Translations under genes and position numbers: made by a program
Assembly (NCBI RefSeq): GCF_009455635.1
Contig: NZ_QPER01000001.1
Coordinates: 1,116,001 to 1,180,000, forward strand
Source: Paraburkholderia agricolaris
GTDB lineage: Bacteria > Pseudomonadota > Gammaproteobacteria > Burkholderiales > Burkholderiaceae
DNA length: 64,000 nt
Direction of reading: 5' to 3'
Shown: piece after piece, positions 46,478 to 55,249 of the stretch
How positions within the stretch are numbered: the stretch's first letter is position 1
Layout: each line of letters starts with the position of its first letter
Notes under the pieces: generated by a model
Told to the model about the DNA's origin: nothing
The model's database searches: none
What the model saw: the letters and a program-made list of their open reading frames with translations, nothing else

Positions 46478-47659
46478 TTACGATTGCGCGACGCGGCGGC
46501 GCACGTAGTGATTGAACAGCACGGCGATCAGCAGCATCACGCCGAGGAACACGCGGAACCAGTCGGAGTCGACATTCGTGTAGGTGATGCCGATCTGCAC
46601 GACGCCGAAGATCAGCGCGCCGAAGCAGGCGCCGATCACCGAGCCGTAACCGCCGGTCAGCAGCGTGCCGCCGATCACCGCGGCGATGATGGCTTCGAAT
46701 TCGGCCTGCAGGCCGCGGTCGGCCGCGGCGGAGCCGATATCGCACACTTGCAGCACGGCGAACAGGCACGCGCAGAAAGCGGTCAGCACGAACAGCGAAA
46801 TCTTCACGCGCCGCACCGGCACGCCGACGTTCTTGGCCGCGTTGGCGTCGCCGCCGACCGCGAAAATCCAGTTGCCGAAGCGGGTCTTGGCAAGGGTGAA
46901 CGCGCAGACCGCAGCGAGCGCGAACCACCACAGCAAGACTTTCGGAATGCCCGGCACGAGCGGATTGCCGTTGTCGAGCAACTTCACGACGCCGATGTGG
47001 CCGAGCCAGACGAACAGGCCCTTGAACGCGACGCCCTGGAACAAGGTATGAGCGAGCCAGTCGTGAGCGGCGACGTCGCCTACGCCGGAGATGATCGTGC
47101 GGTCGGCGAACATGACCGACAGGGCCAGCGTGAGACCGCGCAGTATGAAAAGAAACGCCAGCGTCACGATGAACGACGGCAGCCGCGTGCGCATTACCAG
47201 ATAGCCGTTGAGCGCGCCGAGCAGCATCGATCCGGCGAACGCGAACAGGATCGACAACGCAATCGGCCAATGGAAGTACATGGTGGGCAGCGCGACCATC
47301 ATGCCGGAGAAGCCGATCATCGAGCCGATCGACAGATCGAACTCGCCGGCAATCATCAGCAGGCACGCACCGACCGCGATCAGGCCGAGATAGGCGGCCA
47401 CTTGCGACCAGTTCATTACGCCGTCGAGGTTGAACATGCCGGAGTTGCCGGCCGCTATGCCAAACACGAGGAACACCATCACGGTGCCGGCGAGGGCGGC
47501 GAATTCCGGACGGTTCAGCAGATGCCGGAACCACGATTCCTGACGCATACGCTCATCGGCCGCCGCTGGCGCACCACCGGATGTCGACCCTGGTGTGGTC
47601 CCCGTGCCGGAAGGGGGTTGCTTGCGGGGATGAGGATGGAAGGGGTTGGCTACGCCCAT
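46478..47659 (-). CDS. Sugar ABC transporter permease (probable inositol importer)
   Basis: A 393-residue multi-span protein of the RbsC/FrcC permease family: [20 protein letters not shown] and a C-terminal [20 protein letters not shown] Pro/Gly-rich cytoplasmic N-terminal tail of about 45 residues is unusual. The ATG at 47659 has AAGGAG 8 bases upstream. It is 13 bases upstream of the ATPase gene. A run of 11-bp repeats (47741-47795) lies upstream. Confidence 0.9.
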   Translation of the reverse strand: MGVANPFHPHPRKQPPSGTGTTPGSTSGGAPAAADERMRQESWFRHLLNRPEFAALAGTVMVFLVFGIAAGNSGMFNLDGVMNWSQVAAYLGLIAVGACLLMIAGEFDLSIGSMIGFSGMMVALPTMYFHWPIALSILFAFAGSMLLGALNGYLVMRTRLPSFIVTLAFLFILRGLTLALSVMFADRTIISGVGDVAAHDWLAHTLFQGVAFKGLFVWLGHIGVVKLLDNGNPLVPGIPKVLLWWFALAAVCAFTLAKTRFGNWIFAVGGDANAAKNVGVPVRRVKISLFVLTAFCACLFAVLQVCDIGSAAADRGLQAEFEAIIAAVIGGTLLTGGYGSVIGACFGALIFGVVQIGITYTNVDSDWFRVFLGVMLLIAVLFNHYVRRRVAQS

Positions 47660-47740
47660 TGAAGCTCTCCTTGATGCGCCTGGGGATGGCAGTCGCTAGC
47701 GGCCCGAATCGAACCGCTGTGACCCCTGGCGCGGAATACA

Positions 47741-47795
47741 CGTAAAGCGCACGTAAAACGCACGTAAAGCGCACGCAAAGCGCACGTAAAACGTA
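47741..47795. repeat. Five 11-bp tandem repeats
   Basis: Five consecutive units of the type CG(T/C)AAA(G/A)CGCA start at 47741, 47752, 47763, 47774 and 47785. They lie in the 240-base gap between the binding-protein gene and the permease gene. One unit equals about one helical turn. Confidence 0.8.
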
Positions 47796-47900
47796 ACGAA
47801 CGCGGACGTGGGGCGGCCTGGCCGGTTGCGGCCGGCCGCTTCCACTTTCTTCATACCCGCCGGAACGGTGCTCCCGTGTCCGCACTTCCAGCGAAATGCG

Positions 47901-48947
47901 TTAGCGATACTGCCCGGCGTACTTGATCACCTTGTCGATATTGGCCTTGGTGATGAAGCCCGGGCCGGAGCCGATATTGCGCGGCCCATAGGCGGGTGCC
48001 AGGCCGTAGGTGGCGAGGCGTTGCTGGAACTTCGGATTCGCCTGCAGGATCTGGCGGATCTTGGCCGGATCTGTGGTGTGCTCCTTCTTCACGATCGCCA
48101 GCACGGCAACCGGGATATAGCCTTGCAGGTAGGGTTGCTGGTCGATCGCGAACTGGATCGTGCCGTCCTGGATGCCCTTCGCGATGTCATTGTCGAAATC
48201 GAACGTCGCGAACCAGATCTTGCCGGCGAGGCCCATCTGCTGCAGCGCCTTGATCGTCGGCGCCGCCGACAGCGGACCGAGCGTGAGCACCGCCTGGGTG
48301 TTCGGGTGGTTGCGCAGATACGCGCTCACTTTCGACTGCACACCGGTCGGGTCCTGGCCGGCGTCGAGCGTGGAGGACTTGAAGTCGACACCGATCGCGT
48401 CGGCAAAGCCTCGGCAGCGTTCGAAGGAAGCCGGGTTGGTCGCGTAATGGTTGACGCACAGGAACGACTTGATGCCCGCTGCCTTCGCCTTTTCGCCGGC
48501 CGCCTTGCCCGCGGTGTATTCAGGCTGGCCGACGTGCATGATTGCGCCAAGCTGCGCGCTTTGCTCTTCGGTGCCGGAGTTGATCGTGACGAGCGGAATG
48601 TGTTTCTCGGTCACTTTGGAGATCGCGCTCTTGAGCACGTCGAAGTCAGCGATCGAGACGATCACGCCGTCGTAATTACGCGCGGCCGCCTGTTCGATCA
48701 GGCGCGCCATGTCGGCGATGTCGCCATTCGGCGGATTGCGGTAGTCGGTCTCGACGTTGAAATCTTCGTCGGCCTGTTTGATGGCGTTCTTGATGGTGTT
48801 CCACCACGAATCCGAATCCGGCGCGTGGCTGATCAGCACGAAGTGAGCGTCAGCCGCGCGGGCGGCGGATGCCGCTCCGAATCCCATCGCCAACGTTAAT
48901 GCCGTCGCCAGAATCCTGAGCGTAGCCTTGCCCTTGCAAAGTCTCAT
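47901..48947 (-). CDS. Sugar-binding periplasmic protein (probable inositol-binding)
   Basis: A 348-residue PBP1-type sugar-binding protein (Peripla_BP_4). The signal peptide ends ASAARA; the mature part begins DAHFVLISHAPDSDSWWNTI, with DGVIVSIADFD and an NHYATNPASFERC segment. It captures substrate in the periplasm for the permease and ATPase encoded next. The start at 48947 has GGTGGAG upstream. It heads the whole inositol operon, with the divergent RpiR-type regulator 277 bases away. Confidence 0.9.
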   Translation of the reverse strand: MRLCKGKATLRILATALTLAMGFGAASAARAADAHFVLISHAPDSDSWWNTIKNAIKQADEDFNVETDYRNPPNGDIADMARLIEQAAARNYDGVIVSIADFDVLKSAISKVTEKHIPLVTINSGTEEQSAQLGAIMHVGQPEYTAGKAAGEKAKAAGIKSFLCVNHYATNPASFERCRGFADAIGVDFKSSTLDAGQDPTGVQSKVSAYLRNHPNTQAVLTLGPLSAAPTIKALQQMGLAGKIWFATFDFDNDIAKGIQDGTIQFAIDQQPYLQGYIPVAVLAIVKKEHTTDPAKIRQILQANPKFQQRLATYGLAPAYGPRNIGSGPGFITKANIDKVIKYAGQYR

Positions 48948-49084
48948 TGTCTCCACCTTTCTCGGTCTGTCGTTATTGAAGGGAGCGTCTGGCGGGCGGC
49001 CTTCCGACTGCGTGCGTTGCGGCATGCGTCAGCCGATGCGTCATCGCTCACGATCAAGATTAGGCGATCTTCCGAAGCGTTGCA

Positions 49085-49124
49085 ATGAAAATTTCATAAC
49101 AAATAAAAATAGAAAATACGTTCC
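49085..49124. promoter_or_regulatory. Candidate IolR/RpiR operator region
   Basis: In the AT-rich divergent promoter region, AGAA-N6-TTCC (49111-49124) matches seven of eight bases of the GGAA-N6-TTCC motif reported for rhizobial IolR. A perfect dyad ATGAAA-A-TTTCAT lies beside it (49085-49097). Both lie between the inositol transport operon and the regulator gene, where control of both directions is expected. Confidence 0.45.
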
Positions 49125-49224
49125 ATTTGATGCCGCGCCTGCCTATAATCGGCAGCGTCAGGAGGCTGTGCGGCGGGCGCTGGAAGCGCTTTGCGCACTG
49201 CAATAAAGCAAGGAAGAAAGAGCC

Positions 49225-50106
49225 ATGGCGGAAGAGAGCACCGAAGATTTGCCGAGCGTCGAAGAATTGATGCAGCGCATCGCGGAAAACTACGAGACGC
49301 TGCCGCGTCAATTGAAGAATGTCGCGACGTATATCGAGCAGCATCGCTCGAGCGTGATGGTGGATCGCACCAGTGACATTGCCGCGAGCTGCGGCGTCCA
49401 TCCGTCGGCCGTGGTGCGCTTTGCACAGCGCTTCGGCTTTTCCGGCTTCTCCGATTTGCAGTCGGTGTTTCGTCAGGCTTATACGGGCCAGGGCACCTCG
49501 TCGCCGAGTTACCAGCAGCGGATTCGCAAGCTGATCGACGAGAAGCCCGGCGCGTTATCCGGTGGCGCGGTGGCGCGCGAATTCATCGCGGCCTCACGTG
49601 GCGGACTTGAAGAACTCGAAGCCGGTCTCGACGACCAGCAGTTCGATGCTGCCGTGAAGATGCTGCAGCAGGCCGACAACATTTATGTGATCGGCGTGCG
49701 GCGCTCGTTTCCGGTGGCGAGCTATATCGTTTACGCGTTGCAGCACACGCCCAAGCGCGTGCATCTGGTGTCCGGTTTCGGCGGAATGTATCGCGAGCAG
49801 ATTCGCAGCGTGAAGAAGGGCGACGTGGTGATCGCGATCAGTTTCGCGCCCTACGGCAAGGAAACGCAGTACTGCCTGCGTGTCGCGCATCATCACCAGG
49901 CGAAGACGCTGGTTATTACGGATAGCCAACTTTCTCCGCTGGCGCGTTATGCCACGACTCAACTGTATGTGAAAGAGGGCAGCGCGTTCGCGTTTCGCTC
50001 GCTGACCAGTACGATCTGTTTGTGCCAGGCGTTGTTCATCGCGCTCGCGTACAAGCTCGAACTGAACGTTGAAGAATCCAAAGACACTGGAGGATACGAT
50101 GACTGA
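49225..50106 (+). CDS. RpiR/MurR family regulator (IolR-type)
   Basis: A 293-residue transcription factor with an N-terminal HTH_6 domain (IAASCGVHPSAVVRFAQRFG near residue 52) and a C-terminal SIS sugar-phosphate-binding domain (NIYVIGVRRSFPVASYIVYA). RpiR proteins usually repress sugar operons until an inducer binds. Its place between iolG and the divergent inositol operon makes it the likely repressor of both, probably responding to an inositol-derived phosphate. The stop overlaps the start of iolG by eight bases. Confidence 0.88.
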   Translation: MAEESTEDLPSVEELMQRIAENYETLPRQLKNVATYIEQHRSSVMVDRTSDIAASCGVHPSAVVRFAQRFGFSGFSDLQSVFRQAYTGQGTSSPSYQQRIRKLIDEKPGALSGGAVAREFIAASRGGLEELEAGLDDQQFDAAVKMLQQADNIYVIGVRRSFPVASYIVYALQHTPKRVHLVSGFGGMYREQIRSVKKGDVVIAISFAPYGKETQYCLRVAHHHQAKTLVITDSQLSPLARYATTQLYVKEGSAFAFRSLTSTICLCQALFIALAYKLELNVEESKDTGGYDD

Positions 50107-51115
50107 CGCGGTAAAGACGATTGACGTGGCGGTGTTCGGCGCGGGAAGAATCGGCAAGATTCATGCGGCGAATCTGGCGCGGCAACCGGGTGTGCGGCTC
50201 AAGTATGTGGTCGATGTGAACCGCGAGGCGGCCGCGGCGCTCGCCGCTGCGCACGGCGCGCAGGTTGCGGATATCGATGGCGCGATGGGCGATGCGTCGA
50301 TCGGCGCGACGGTGATCTGTTCGAGCACGGACACACACGCGGATCTGATTATCAAATCGGCCGCGCAGAAGAAGCATGTGTTCTGCGAGAAACCGGTCGA
50401 TCTGACTTTGGAGCGGGCGCGTGCCTGTGCCGCGGCGGTGGAAAGTGCGGGCGTGGTCAGCATGATCGGCTTTCAGCGCCGCTTCGACCCGACTTTTTCC
50501 GCGTTGAAAGCGCGCATCGACGCAGGCGAAATCGGCACACCGGAGATGCTGGTGGTGACGAGCCGCGATCCGGGCGCGCCGCCGGTTGAGTACATCAAGC
50601 ATTCGGGCGGCATTTTCAAGGACATGCTGATTCACGACTTCGATATCTTCCGCTGGATTCTCGACGACGAAGCCGACACCTTGCACGCCACCGGCAGTTG
50701 CCTGTCCGACCCGGCGATCGCCGACGCGGGCGATATCGATTCGACTGCGGTGACGATCCGCACGAAGCGCGGCCGGCTGTGCCAGATCAACACGGCGCGG
50801 CGTGCGGCCTATGGGTACGATCAGCGCTTCGAGGTGCTCGGCAGCACCGGCATGCTGCAGGCGGGCAATGTGCGGCCGACTGAAGTCACCGCGTATTCGA
50901 AAACCGAAGTGTCGAGCGACGTACCCGAGGCGTTTTTCCTCGAACGGTATCGTGCGGCGTACGCCTTGGAGATCGCGCATTTCTTCGATGCCGTCACGCA
51001 TGGCAGGCCGGTGCGCACGACCGTTGCGGACGGCCTGAAAGCGCTCGAACTCGCCGATGCCGCCACGCGCTCGTGGCGCGAGGGTCGCGCGGTGAAACTT
51101 GGCGAGGCGCTGTGA
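50099..51115 (+). CDS. iolG: Myo-inositol 2-dehydrogenase
   Basis: A 338-residue Gfo/Idh/MocA oxidoreductase that oxidises myo-inositol to 2-keto-myo-inositol with NAD, the first step of the pathway. The Rossmann motif FGAGRIGKIHAANL, the conserved HVFCEKPVDLTLE and GGIFKDMLIHDFDIF with the catalytic His/Asp are visible. GGAGG lies in front of the ATG at 50099. It overlaps the regulator gene upstream and the second dehydrogenase by one base (TGATG) downstream. Confidence 0.92.
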   Translation: MTDAVKTIDVAVFGAGRIGKIHAANLARQPGVRLKYVVDVNREAAAALAAAHGAQVADIDGAMGDASIGATVICSSTDTHADLIIKSAAQKKHVFCEKPVDLTLERARACAAAVESAGVVSMIGFQRRFDPTFSALKARIDAGEIGTPEMLVVTSRDPGAPPVEYIKHSGGIFKDMLIHDFDIFRWILDDEADTLHATGSCLSDPAIADAGDIDSTAVTIRTKRGRLCQINTARRAAYGYDQRFEVLGSTGMLQAGNVRPTEVTAYSKTEVSSDVPEAFFLERYRAAYALEIAHFFDAVTHGRPVRTTVADGLKALELADAATRSWREGRAVKLGEAL

Positions 51116-52167
51116 TGACGACGGCTTCGTCTGGGAGTGGGCGGCTTCGTTTGGGTGTGGTCGGCTTGGGGCGGCTGGGCAAGCGGCATGCGGAAAATCT
51201 GGCATATCGGGTGCCGGGGGCGTCGCTCGTGGCCGCTTGCAGTCCGGTGGAAGAGGAGCGGGCGTGGGCGCGCGAGGCGTTGCCCGAACCGCGTCTCTAT
51301 GACGACTATGCGGCGTTGCTCGCGGATCGCGACGTGGATGCCGTGTGGCTCGTGACGCCGTCGTCGTTGCACGCGCAGCAGATTATCGATGCGCTGCGCG
51401 CCGGCAAACATGTGTTTTGCGAGAAACCTTTGTCGCTGGATATCGCCGAGTGCGAGCGCGTGTTGGCTGAGGCTGCGCGCCATCCGCATCTGCTGGCGAC
51501 GATTGGCTTCATGCGGCGTTTCGATCCGAGCTACAAGGATGCGTTCGACAAGATTCAGTCGGGCGCGATTGGCAGACCTTTTCTTGTGCGTTCGCAGACC
51601 ACCGATAAGAACGATGAAGACGGCTTTTTTGTGCGTTTCTCGGCGACTTCCGGTGGGATCTTTTTGGACTGTACCGTGCACGATATCGATGTTGCGCGTT
51701 GGCTGCTTGGGAAGCCGCGGGCCAAACGCGTTTTTGCGGCGGGCGCGGTTGCGTTGCACGAGGGTTTGCGTGAGTTCGGCGACGTCGATAACGGTGTGGC
51801 GATCTGCGAATTCGAGGATGGCAAGCTTGCGATGTTCTATGCGTCGCGCACGCAGGCGCATGGGAATGATACGCATAGCGAAGTGATTGGTACGGCGGGT
51901 GCGTTGGCCATTGGGCGCAATCCACGCGCGAATCGCGTTGAGATTTATGATGCCTCCGGCATTCGGAATGAATGTACGCCGAGTTTTTTTGATCGGTTCG
52001 AGGAGGCGTTCTTGTTTGAGGCGCGGGAGTTTGTTGCTGCTGTGGCTGGCACTGGTGCGTGTGCCGGTGCGCAAGCGGGGGCCACGCTGGCTGATGCGCT
52101 TGAAGCTACGCGGATTGGGATGGCACTGCGGCAGTCGCTGCTGAGCGGGGAGGCTGTGGGGTTGTAG
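51115..52167 (+). CDS. Second Gfo/Idh/MocA dehydrogenase
   Basis: A 350-residue relative of IolG: VVGLGRLGKRHAENLAY, KHVFCEKPLSLD and GGIFLDCTVHDIDVARW with the catalytic residues. The product may oxidise another inositol isomer (scyllo- or chiro-inositol) or an aldose. The gene is coupled to iolG by a TGATG overlap, so it is made together with it. Its substrate cannot be read from the sequence; the name iolG2 or idhA would be a guess. Confidence 0.88.
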   Translation: MTTASSGSGRLRLGVVGLGRLGKRHAENLAYRVPGASLVAACSPVEEERAWAREALPEPRLYDDYAALLADRDVDAVWLVTPSSLHAQQIIDALRAGKHVFCEKPLSLDIAECERVLAEAARHPHLLATIGFMRRFDPSYKDAFDKIQSGAIGRPFLVRSQTTDKNDEDGFFVRFSATSGGIFLDCTVHDIDVARWLLGKPRAKRVFAAGAVALHEGLREFGDVDNGVAICEFEDGKLAMFYASRTQAHGNDTHSEVIGTAGALAIGRNPRANRVEIYDASGIRNECTPSFFDRFEEAFLFEAREFVAAVAGTGACAGAQAGATLADALEATRIGMALRQSLLSGEAVGL

Positions 52168-52194
52168 GCTAGGGAGGGTGCCTGCGGCGGTGGG

Positions 52195-52371
52195 GTTGGG
52201 CTTGTTCGGCGGTTTTGTTGTTGATATGGATTTTAGGCGTTGCCGTGGTGGGTTCGTGGTCTGTTCTGTTTTTGGTCTTTTGGTCTTTTGGTCCTTTGGC
52301 CTTTCCTTGCTGTGTTAGTGGTCTATTAGCGTTGCCCCTGTGCGGGGCGGTACTTACTTTCTTTGCCGCCG
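52195..52371. repeat. Left outer arm of the palindromic repeat at IS481 copy 1
   Basis: Reverse complement of the sequence to the right of the second IS copy (60944-61165), with the same order of TGGTCTATTAGCGTTGCCCC, the CCCCTGTGCGGGG hairpin and ACTTACTTTCTTTG. It ends with CCGCCG directly at the IS end. The segment before 52312 contains repeated CTTTTGGTC units. It follows the dehydrogenase stop (52167). Confidence 0.8.
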
Positions 52372-52428
52372 TGTATAGACCGGAGACATGGTTGACAAAC
52401 GTGCGGAGACATCATTGACACTTTATGG

Positions 52429-53559
52429 TCAGTGATTGTCGCTCCTCAGGTCAAGGGTGAGGATGCGGTGATGGGCAAACCAGAATTCAAATACGCCGTC
52501 TTCGCCCGGCTTTGCGCGTGCCGCAACCGGCAGTCCATAAAGTGCATTCGAGACCTTGAGGTGCCGTCCTTCAAAGCGTAGCCGGCCATCCGATTTAACC
52601 AGCAGCACCACGTCATCCGGGCCGTACTCCGGCTCCGGCAGGATCGATGGATACGCCCGGGGGCTCGGCCGGTAACGGCTGATGGGCGTGTCCATGCCGA
52701 TCGCCTCATGCGGGCGCTCGCAGTTATATACGGTGCGCCAGCGGTCCAGTTCCTGTTGCACGTGCTGCTGGGTAGCGAAGCTTCGTCCGTTCAGTACTTC
52801 AGCCTTCAGCGTACGGTGAAACCGCTCGTCCTTGCCGTTGGTCTGCGGGTGGTAAGGCCGGCTGTAACTGATGCGGATACCCAGCCGGATCAGCCAGACG
52901 GCCAGCTCGGTGAGCTGACCCGGACTGCCAGGCGAACCCCACGGCGAGCCGTTATCGGTATTGATGCGTAACGGCAGGCCATAGTGTCCAAACGCCTCCC
53001 GTAATCCCGTCTGCACGGTAGCGGTGTCGGTGGGTCCACAGGCGCGCAGCAGGATGCTGAAGCGCGAGTGGTCGTCGAGTACCGTCAGGGGGCTGCAGCG
53101 CCCCTTCCCGAGGGTCTCAAAGTGCCCCTTGAAGTCCATCTGCCAGAGTACGTTAGGCTGCTCGTGCTCAAAGCGCTTCCAGGGTTGGCTCATCGCTGAA
53201 TCGGCCGGCAGGATCAGGTTGTGCCGGTGCAGGATGTCGGTCACGGTGCTGGGCTGCGGCACCGCCTCAAGGCCCAGATCACGCAGGCGCCGGCTGATCT
53301 TGCGTCCGCCCCAGCGCGGATGGGTCTGGCGCAGCCGTACCACTTCCTGCTCCATCGCAGTGGGGGTCTTCGACGGACTGCTGAGCGGGCGTCGGGATTG
53401 ATCTGCCAGCGCATGCTCGCCGCGATGGAGCCATTTGTAGCCGGTCTGCCGGCTGATGTTAAAGCGCTGGCACAGCTCGGTCATCGTCAGCGTGTCCTGA
53501 CTGGCCAGATGAACAAATTCCTGTCGGAGGCTCATGGTGTCTCTTGCGTTCCAGGGCAT
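52429..53559 (-). CDS. IS481 family transposase
   Basis: A 376-residue transposase identical in sequence to that at 59756. An N-terminal helix-turn-helix (TMTELCQRFNISRQTGYKWL, residues 25-44) is followed by a retroviral-integrase-type DDE core: first Asp in LWQMDFKGHF, second in INTDNGSPWG, Glu in NGKDERFHRTLK. The core therefore looks catalytically intact. An ATG at 53535 is an alternative start 24 bases downstream. The gene body is not interrupted; the IS256 insertion lies just before its start. Confidence 0.93.
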   Translation of the reverse strand: MPWNARDTMSLRQEFVHLASQDTLTMTELCQRFNISRQTGYKWLHRGEHALADQSRRPLSSPSKTPTAMEQEVVRLRQTHPRWGGRKISRRLRDLGLEAVPQPSTVTDILHRHNLILPADSAMSQPWKRFEHEQPNVLWQMDFKGHFETLGKGRCSPLTVLDDHSRFSILLRACGPTDTATVQTGLREAFGHYGLPLRINTDNGSPWGSPGSPGQLTELAVWLIRLGIRISYSRPYHPQTNGKDERFHRTLKAEVLNGRSFATQQHVQQELDRWRTVYNCERPHEAIGMDTPISRYRPSPRAYPSILPEPEYGPDDVVLLVKSDGRLRFEGRHLKVSNALYGLPVAARAKPGEDGVFEFWFAHHRILTLDLRSDNH

Positions 53560-53580
53560 GGTCGGGACCGGGCGTTTTAG

Positions 53581-54923
53581 GGGGGTGTCAGAATTTCCGT
53601 GTTTAAGGCGTTTGGAGAATTACACGGGTGATCTGATGAAGCGATCCTGATAGAGGATAGCGAATTGGTTCATGGCCGTCTTCCAGTCGTGAGCGGCATG
53701 TCCCCAGTTCGCCGTGATATTTCGCAAGGCCAGCCAGATGAGCTTGGTGGCGGCCTCGGCACTCGGGAAGTGGCCGCGGGTCTTGATGATCTTGCGCAAC
53801 TGGGCATTGATGCTCTCAATGGCATTTGTGGTGTAAATAATCTTGCGTATCGCGGGGGGAAACGCAAAGAACGGGATCACGCGGTCCCAGGCACTGCGCC
53901 AGGCCATGCCAATCATCGGGAGTTTCTGGCCCCATGGCCCATCGGCAAACGCGTCGAGTTCAGCTTCGGCCGCTTCCGCGCTGGGTGCCGTGTAGATCGG
54001 ACGGATCGCTGCGGCCAGTGCCCGACGATCTTTCCAGCTCGAATAATCCAGGCTATTACGGATCAGATGGACGATGCAGGTCTGCAGCGTGGTGGCCGGG
54101 AACACGGCGGCCAGTGCTTCGGGCATGCCCTTGAGACCATCCGTGACGGCGATCAGGATGTCGTTGACGCCGCGCGTCTTCAGATCATTGAAGACCTTCA
54201 TCCAGAACTTGGCGCCTTCGGTGCCTTCGATCCAGAGTCCGAGAATGTCGCGTGTGCCGTCCGGCAGCACGCCCAGTGCCAGATAGACCGCCTTGTTGCG
54301 TACCACGGCGTCTTCGCGGATCTTGACGCGCAAGGCATCGAAGAACACGACCGGATACATGGGCTCGAGCGGCCGGGTTTGCCAGGCGCTCACTTCGGCC
54401 ATCACCTCGTCGGTCACCGAGCTGATGAAATCAGGCGAGACCTCGGTGCCGTACTGCTCTTGCAGGAAACCCTGAATCTCCCGGACCGTCATGCCACGCG
54501 CGTACATGGCCACGATCCTGTCGTCGAAGCCGGTGAAGCGGCGTTCATGCTTGGGGATCAATATCGGCTCGAAGCTGCCATCACGGTCGCGGGGCACCTC
54601 GATGCGGATTGGACCGTCTTCGGTCAGAACCGTCTTGGCACCACGGCCATTGCGCTGGTTCGTGGCGTGGGCCGGCCTGGCGGCGCCCGACGGATAGCCG
54701 AGATGGTGGTTCATCTCGCCACCCAGCGCACGCTCGATCAGGGCCTTCTTGAGCGCCATCGTGGCGGCATTGATGGCTTCGGCCGTCATCGGGCCGTTGC
54801 CGAACTGTTCAAGCAGCTCGGCAGGAATTGCCGGCAGGTCTACCGGCTTGGCTTTCGGTTTGCGAGGCATAGTCACTCCTTGGCGACATGTTATGCCTCA
54901 AACACGAAATTACTGACAGGCCC
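53581..54923 (-). mobile_element. IS256-family element nested in the IS481 copy
   Basis: The element is 1343 bp, with related ends GGGGGTGTCAG and GGGGCCTGTCAG followed by AATTTC-type sequence and CGTGTTT. It is bounded by an 8-bp direct duplication CGTTTTAG (53573-53580 and 54924-54931). The undisrupted copy of the host IS at 59.7 kb has this octamer once (GTACTAAAACGCC in its orientation), which proves insertion and places it after the IS481 element arrived. Confidence 0.93.
53620..54870 (-). CDS. IS256 (Mutator-like) family transposase
   Basis: A 416-residue transposase of the IS256/MULE class. The DDE residues are visible in VVFFDALRVKIRED, AVTDGLKGMPEAL and TTNAIESINAQLRK. The N-terminal domain (GGEMNHHLGYPSGA, RNGRGAKTVLTEDG) is typical. 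The ATG at 54870 has AAGGAG five bases upstream. Nothing shows damage, so the element may be active. Confidence 0.93.
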   Translation of the reverse strand: MPRKPKAKPVDLPAIPAELLEQFGNGPMTAEAINAATMALKKALIERALGGEMNHHLGYPSGAARPAHATNQRNGRGAKTVLTEDGPIRIEVPRDRDGSFEPILIPKHERRFTGFDDRIVAMYARGMTVREIQGFLQEQYGTEVSPDFISSVTDEVMAEVSAWQTRPLEPMYPVVFFDALRVKIREDAVVRNKAVYLALGVLPDGTRDILGLWIEGTEGAKFWMKVFNDLKTRGVNDILIAVTDGLKGMPEALAAVFPATTLQTCIVHLIRNSLDYSSWKDRRALAAAIRPIYTAPSAEAAEAELDAFADGPWGQKLPMIGMAWRSAWDRVIPFFAFPPAIRKIIYTTNAIESINAQLRKIIKTRGHFPSAEAATKLIWLALRNITANWGHAAHDWKTAMNQFAILYQDRFIRSPV

Positions 54924-54990
54924 CGTTTTAGTACCCGGAAGTGTCAACCATGTCCCCGCACACCTGTCAGCTATGTCTCCGGTCTATACA

Positions 54991-55175
54991 CGGCGGCAAA
55001 GAAAGTAAGTGCCGCCCCGCACAGGGGCAACGCCAATAGACCACTAACGCAGCAAGGAAAGGCCAAAAAACCAGGAGGGCAACCCCAAACAGACCACGAA
55101 CCCAGCAAGAAAAGACCAAAGCACCAAAGAACCACAAAGAGCCAGATCACGAAAACCGCCGAACAGGCCCCAAAC
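54991..55175. repeat. Right arm of the palindromic repeat at IS481 copy 1
   Basis: It begins CGGCGGCAAAG, then CAAAGAAAGTAAGTGCCGCC, the GC hairpin and CAACGCCAATAGACCACTAA, followed by poly-purine AAAGGCC and ACCACGAA motifs. It leads directly to the valS promoter at about 55200. Reading frames across this stretch are artefacts of the repeat. Confidence 0.8.
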
Positions 55176-55209
55176 CATCCCCCAAAAGCCCGCCGCGCCC
55201 AGCGCCCCT

Positions 55210-55215
55210 TATAAT
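55210..55215 (+). promoter_or_regulatory. -10 element of the valS promoter
   Basis: TATAAT 35 bases before the valS ATG. Sequence upstream belongs to the tail of the repeat arm and shows no good -35. The IS insertion is therefore close enough to have changed the regulatory context. Confidence 0.5.
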
Positions 55216-55249
55216 CGAGCATTCTTTGCATCCACCAGCAGACCGAAAA

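Larger units (their letters stand above)
52372..54990 (-). mobile_element. IS481-family element, copy 1, interrupted by an IS256-family element
   Basis: Ends are TGTATAGACCGGAGACAT (52372) and its inverted copy (54973-54990). Removing the inserted 1343 bp plus one 8-bp duplication leaves 1268 bp, exactly the length of the second copy at 59676. Each end carries two iterations of GGAGACAT or GGGGACAT followed by TTGAC or CTGAC, likely transposase sites. Flanks are CCGCCG on the left and CGGCGG on the right, not a matching target duplication. It encodes one transposase (52429-53559). Confidence 0.9.
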
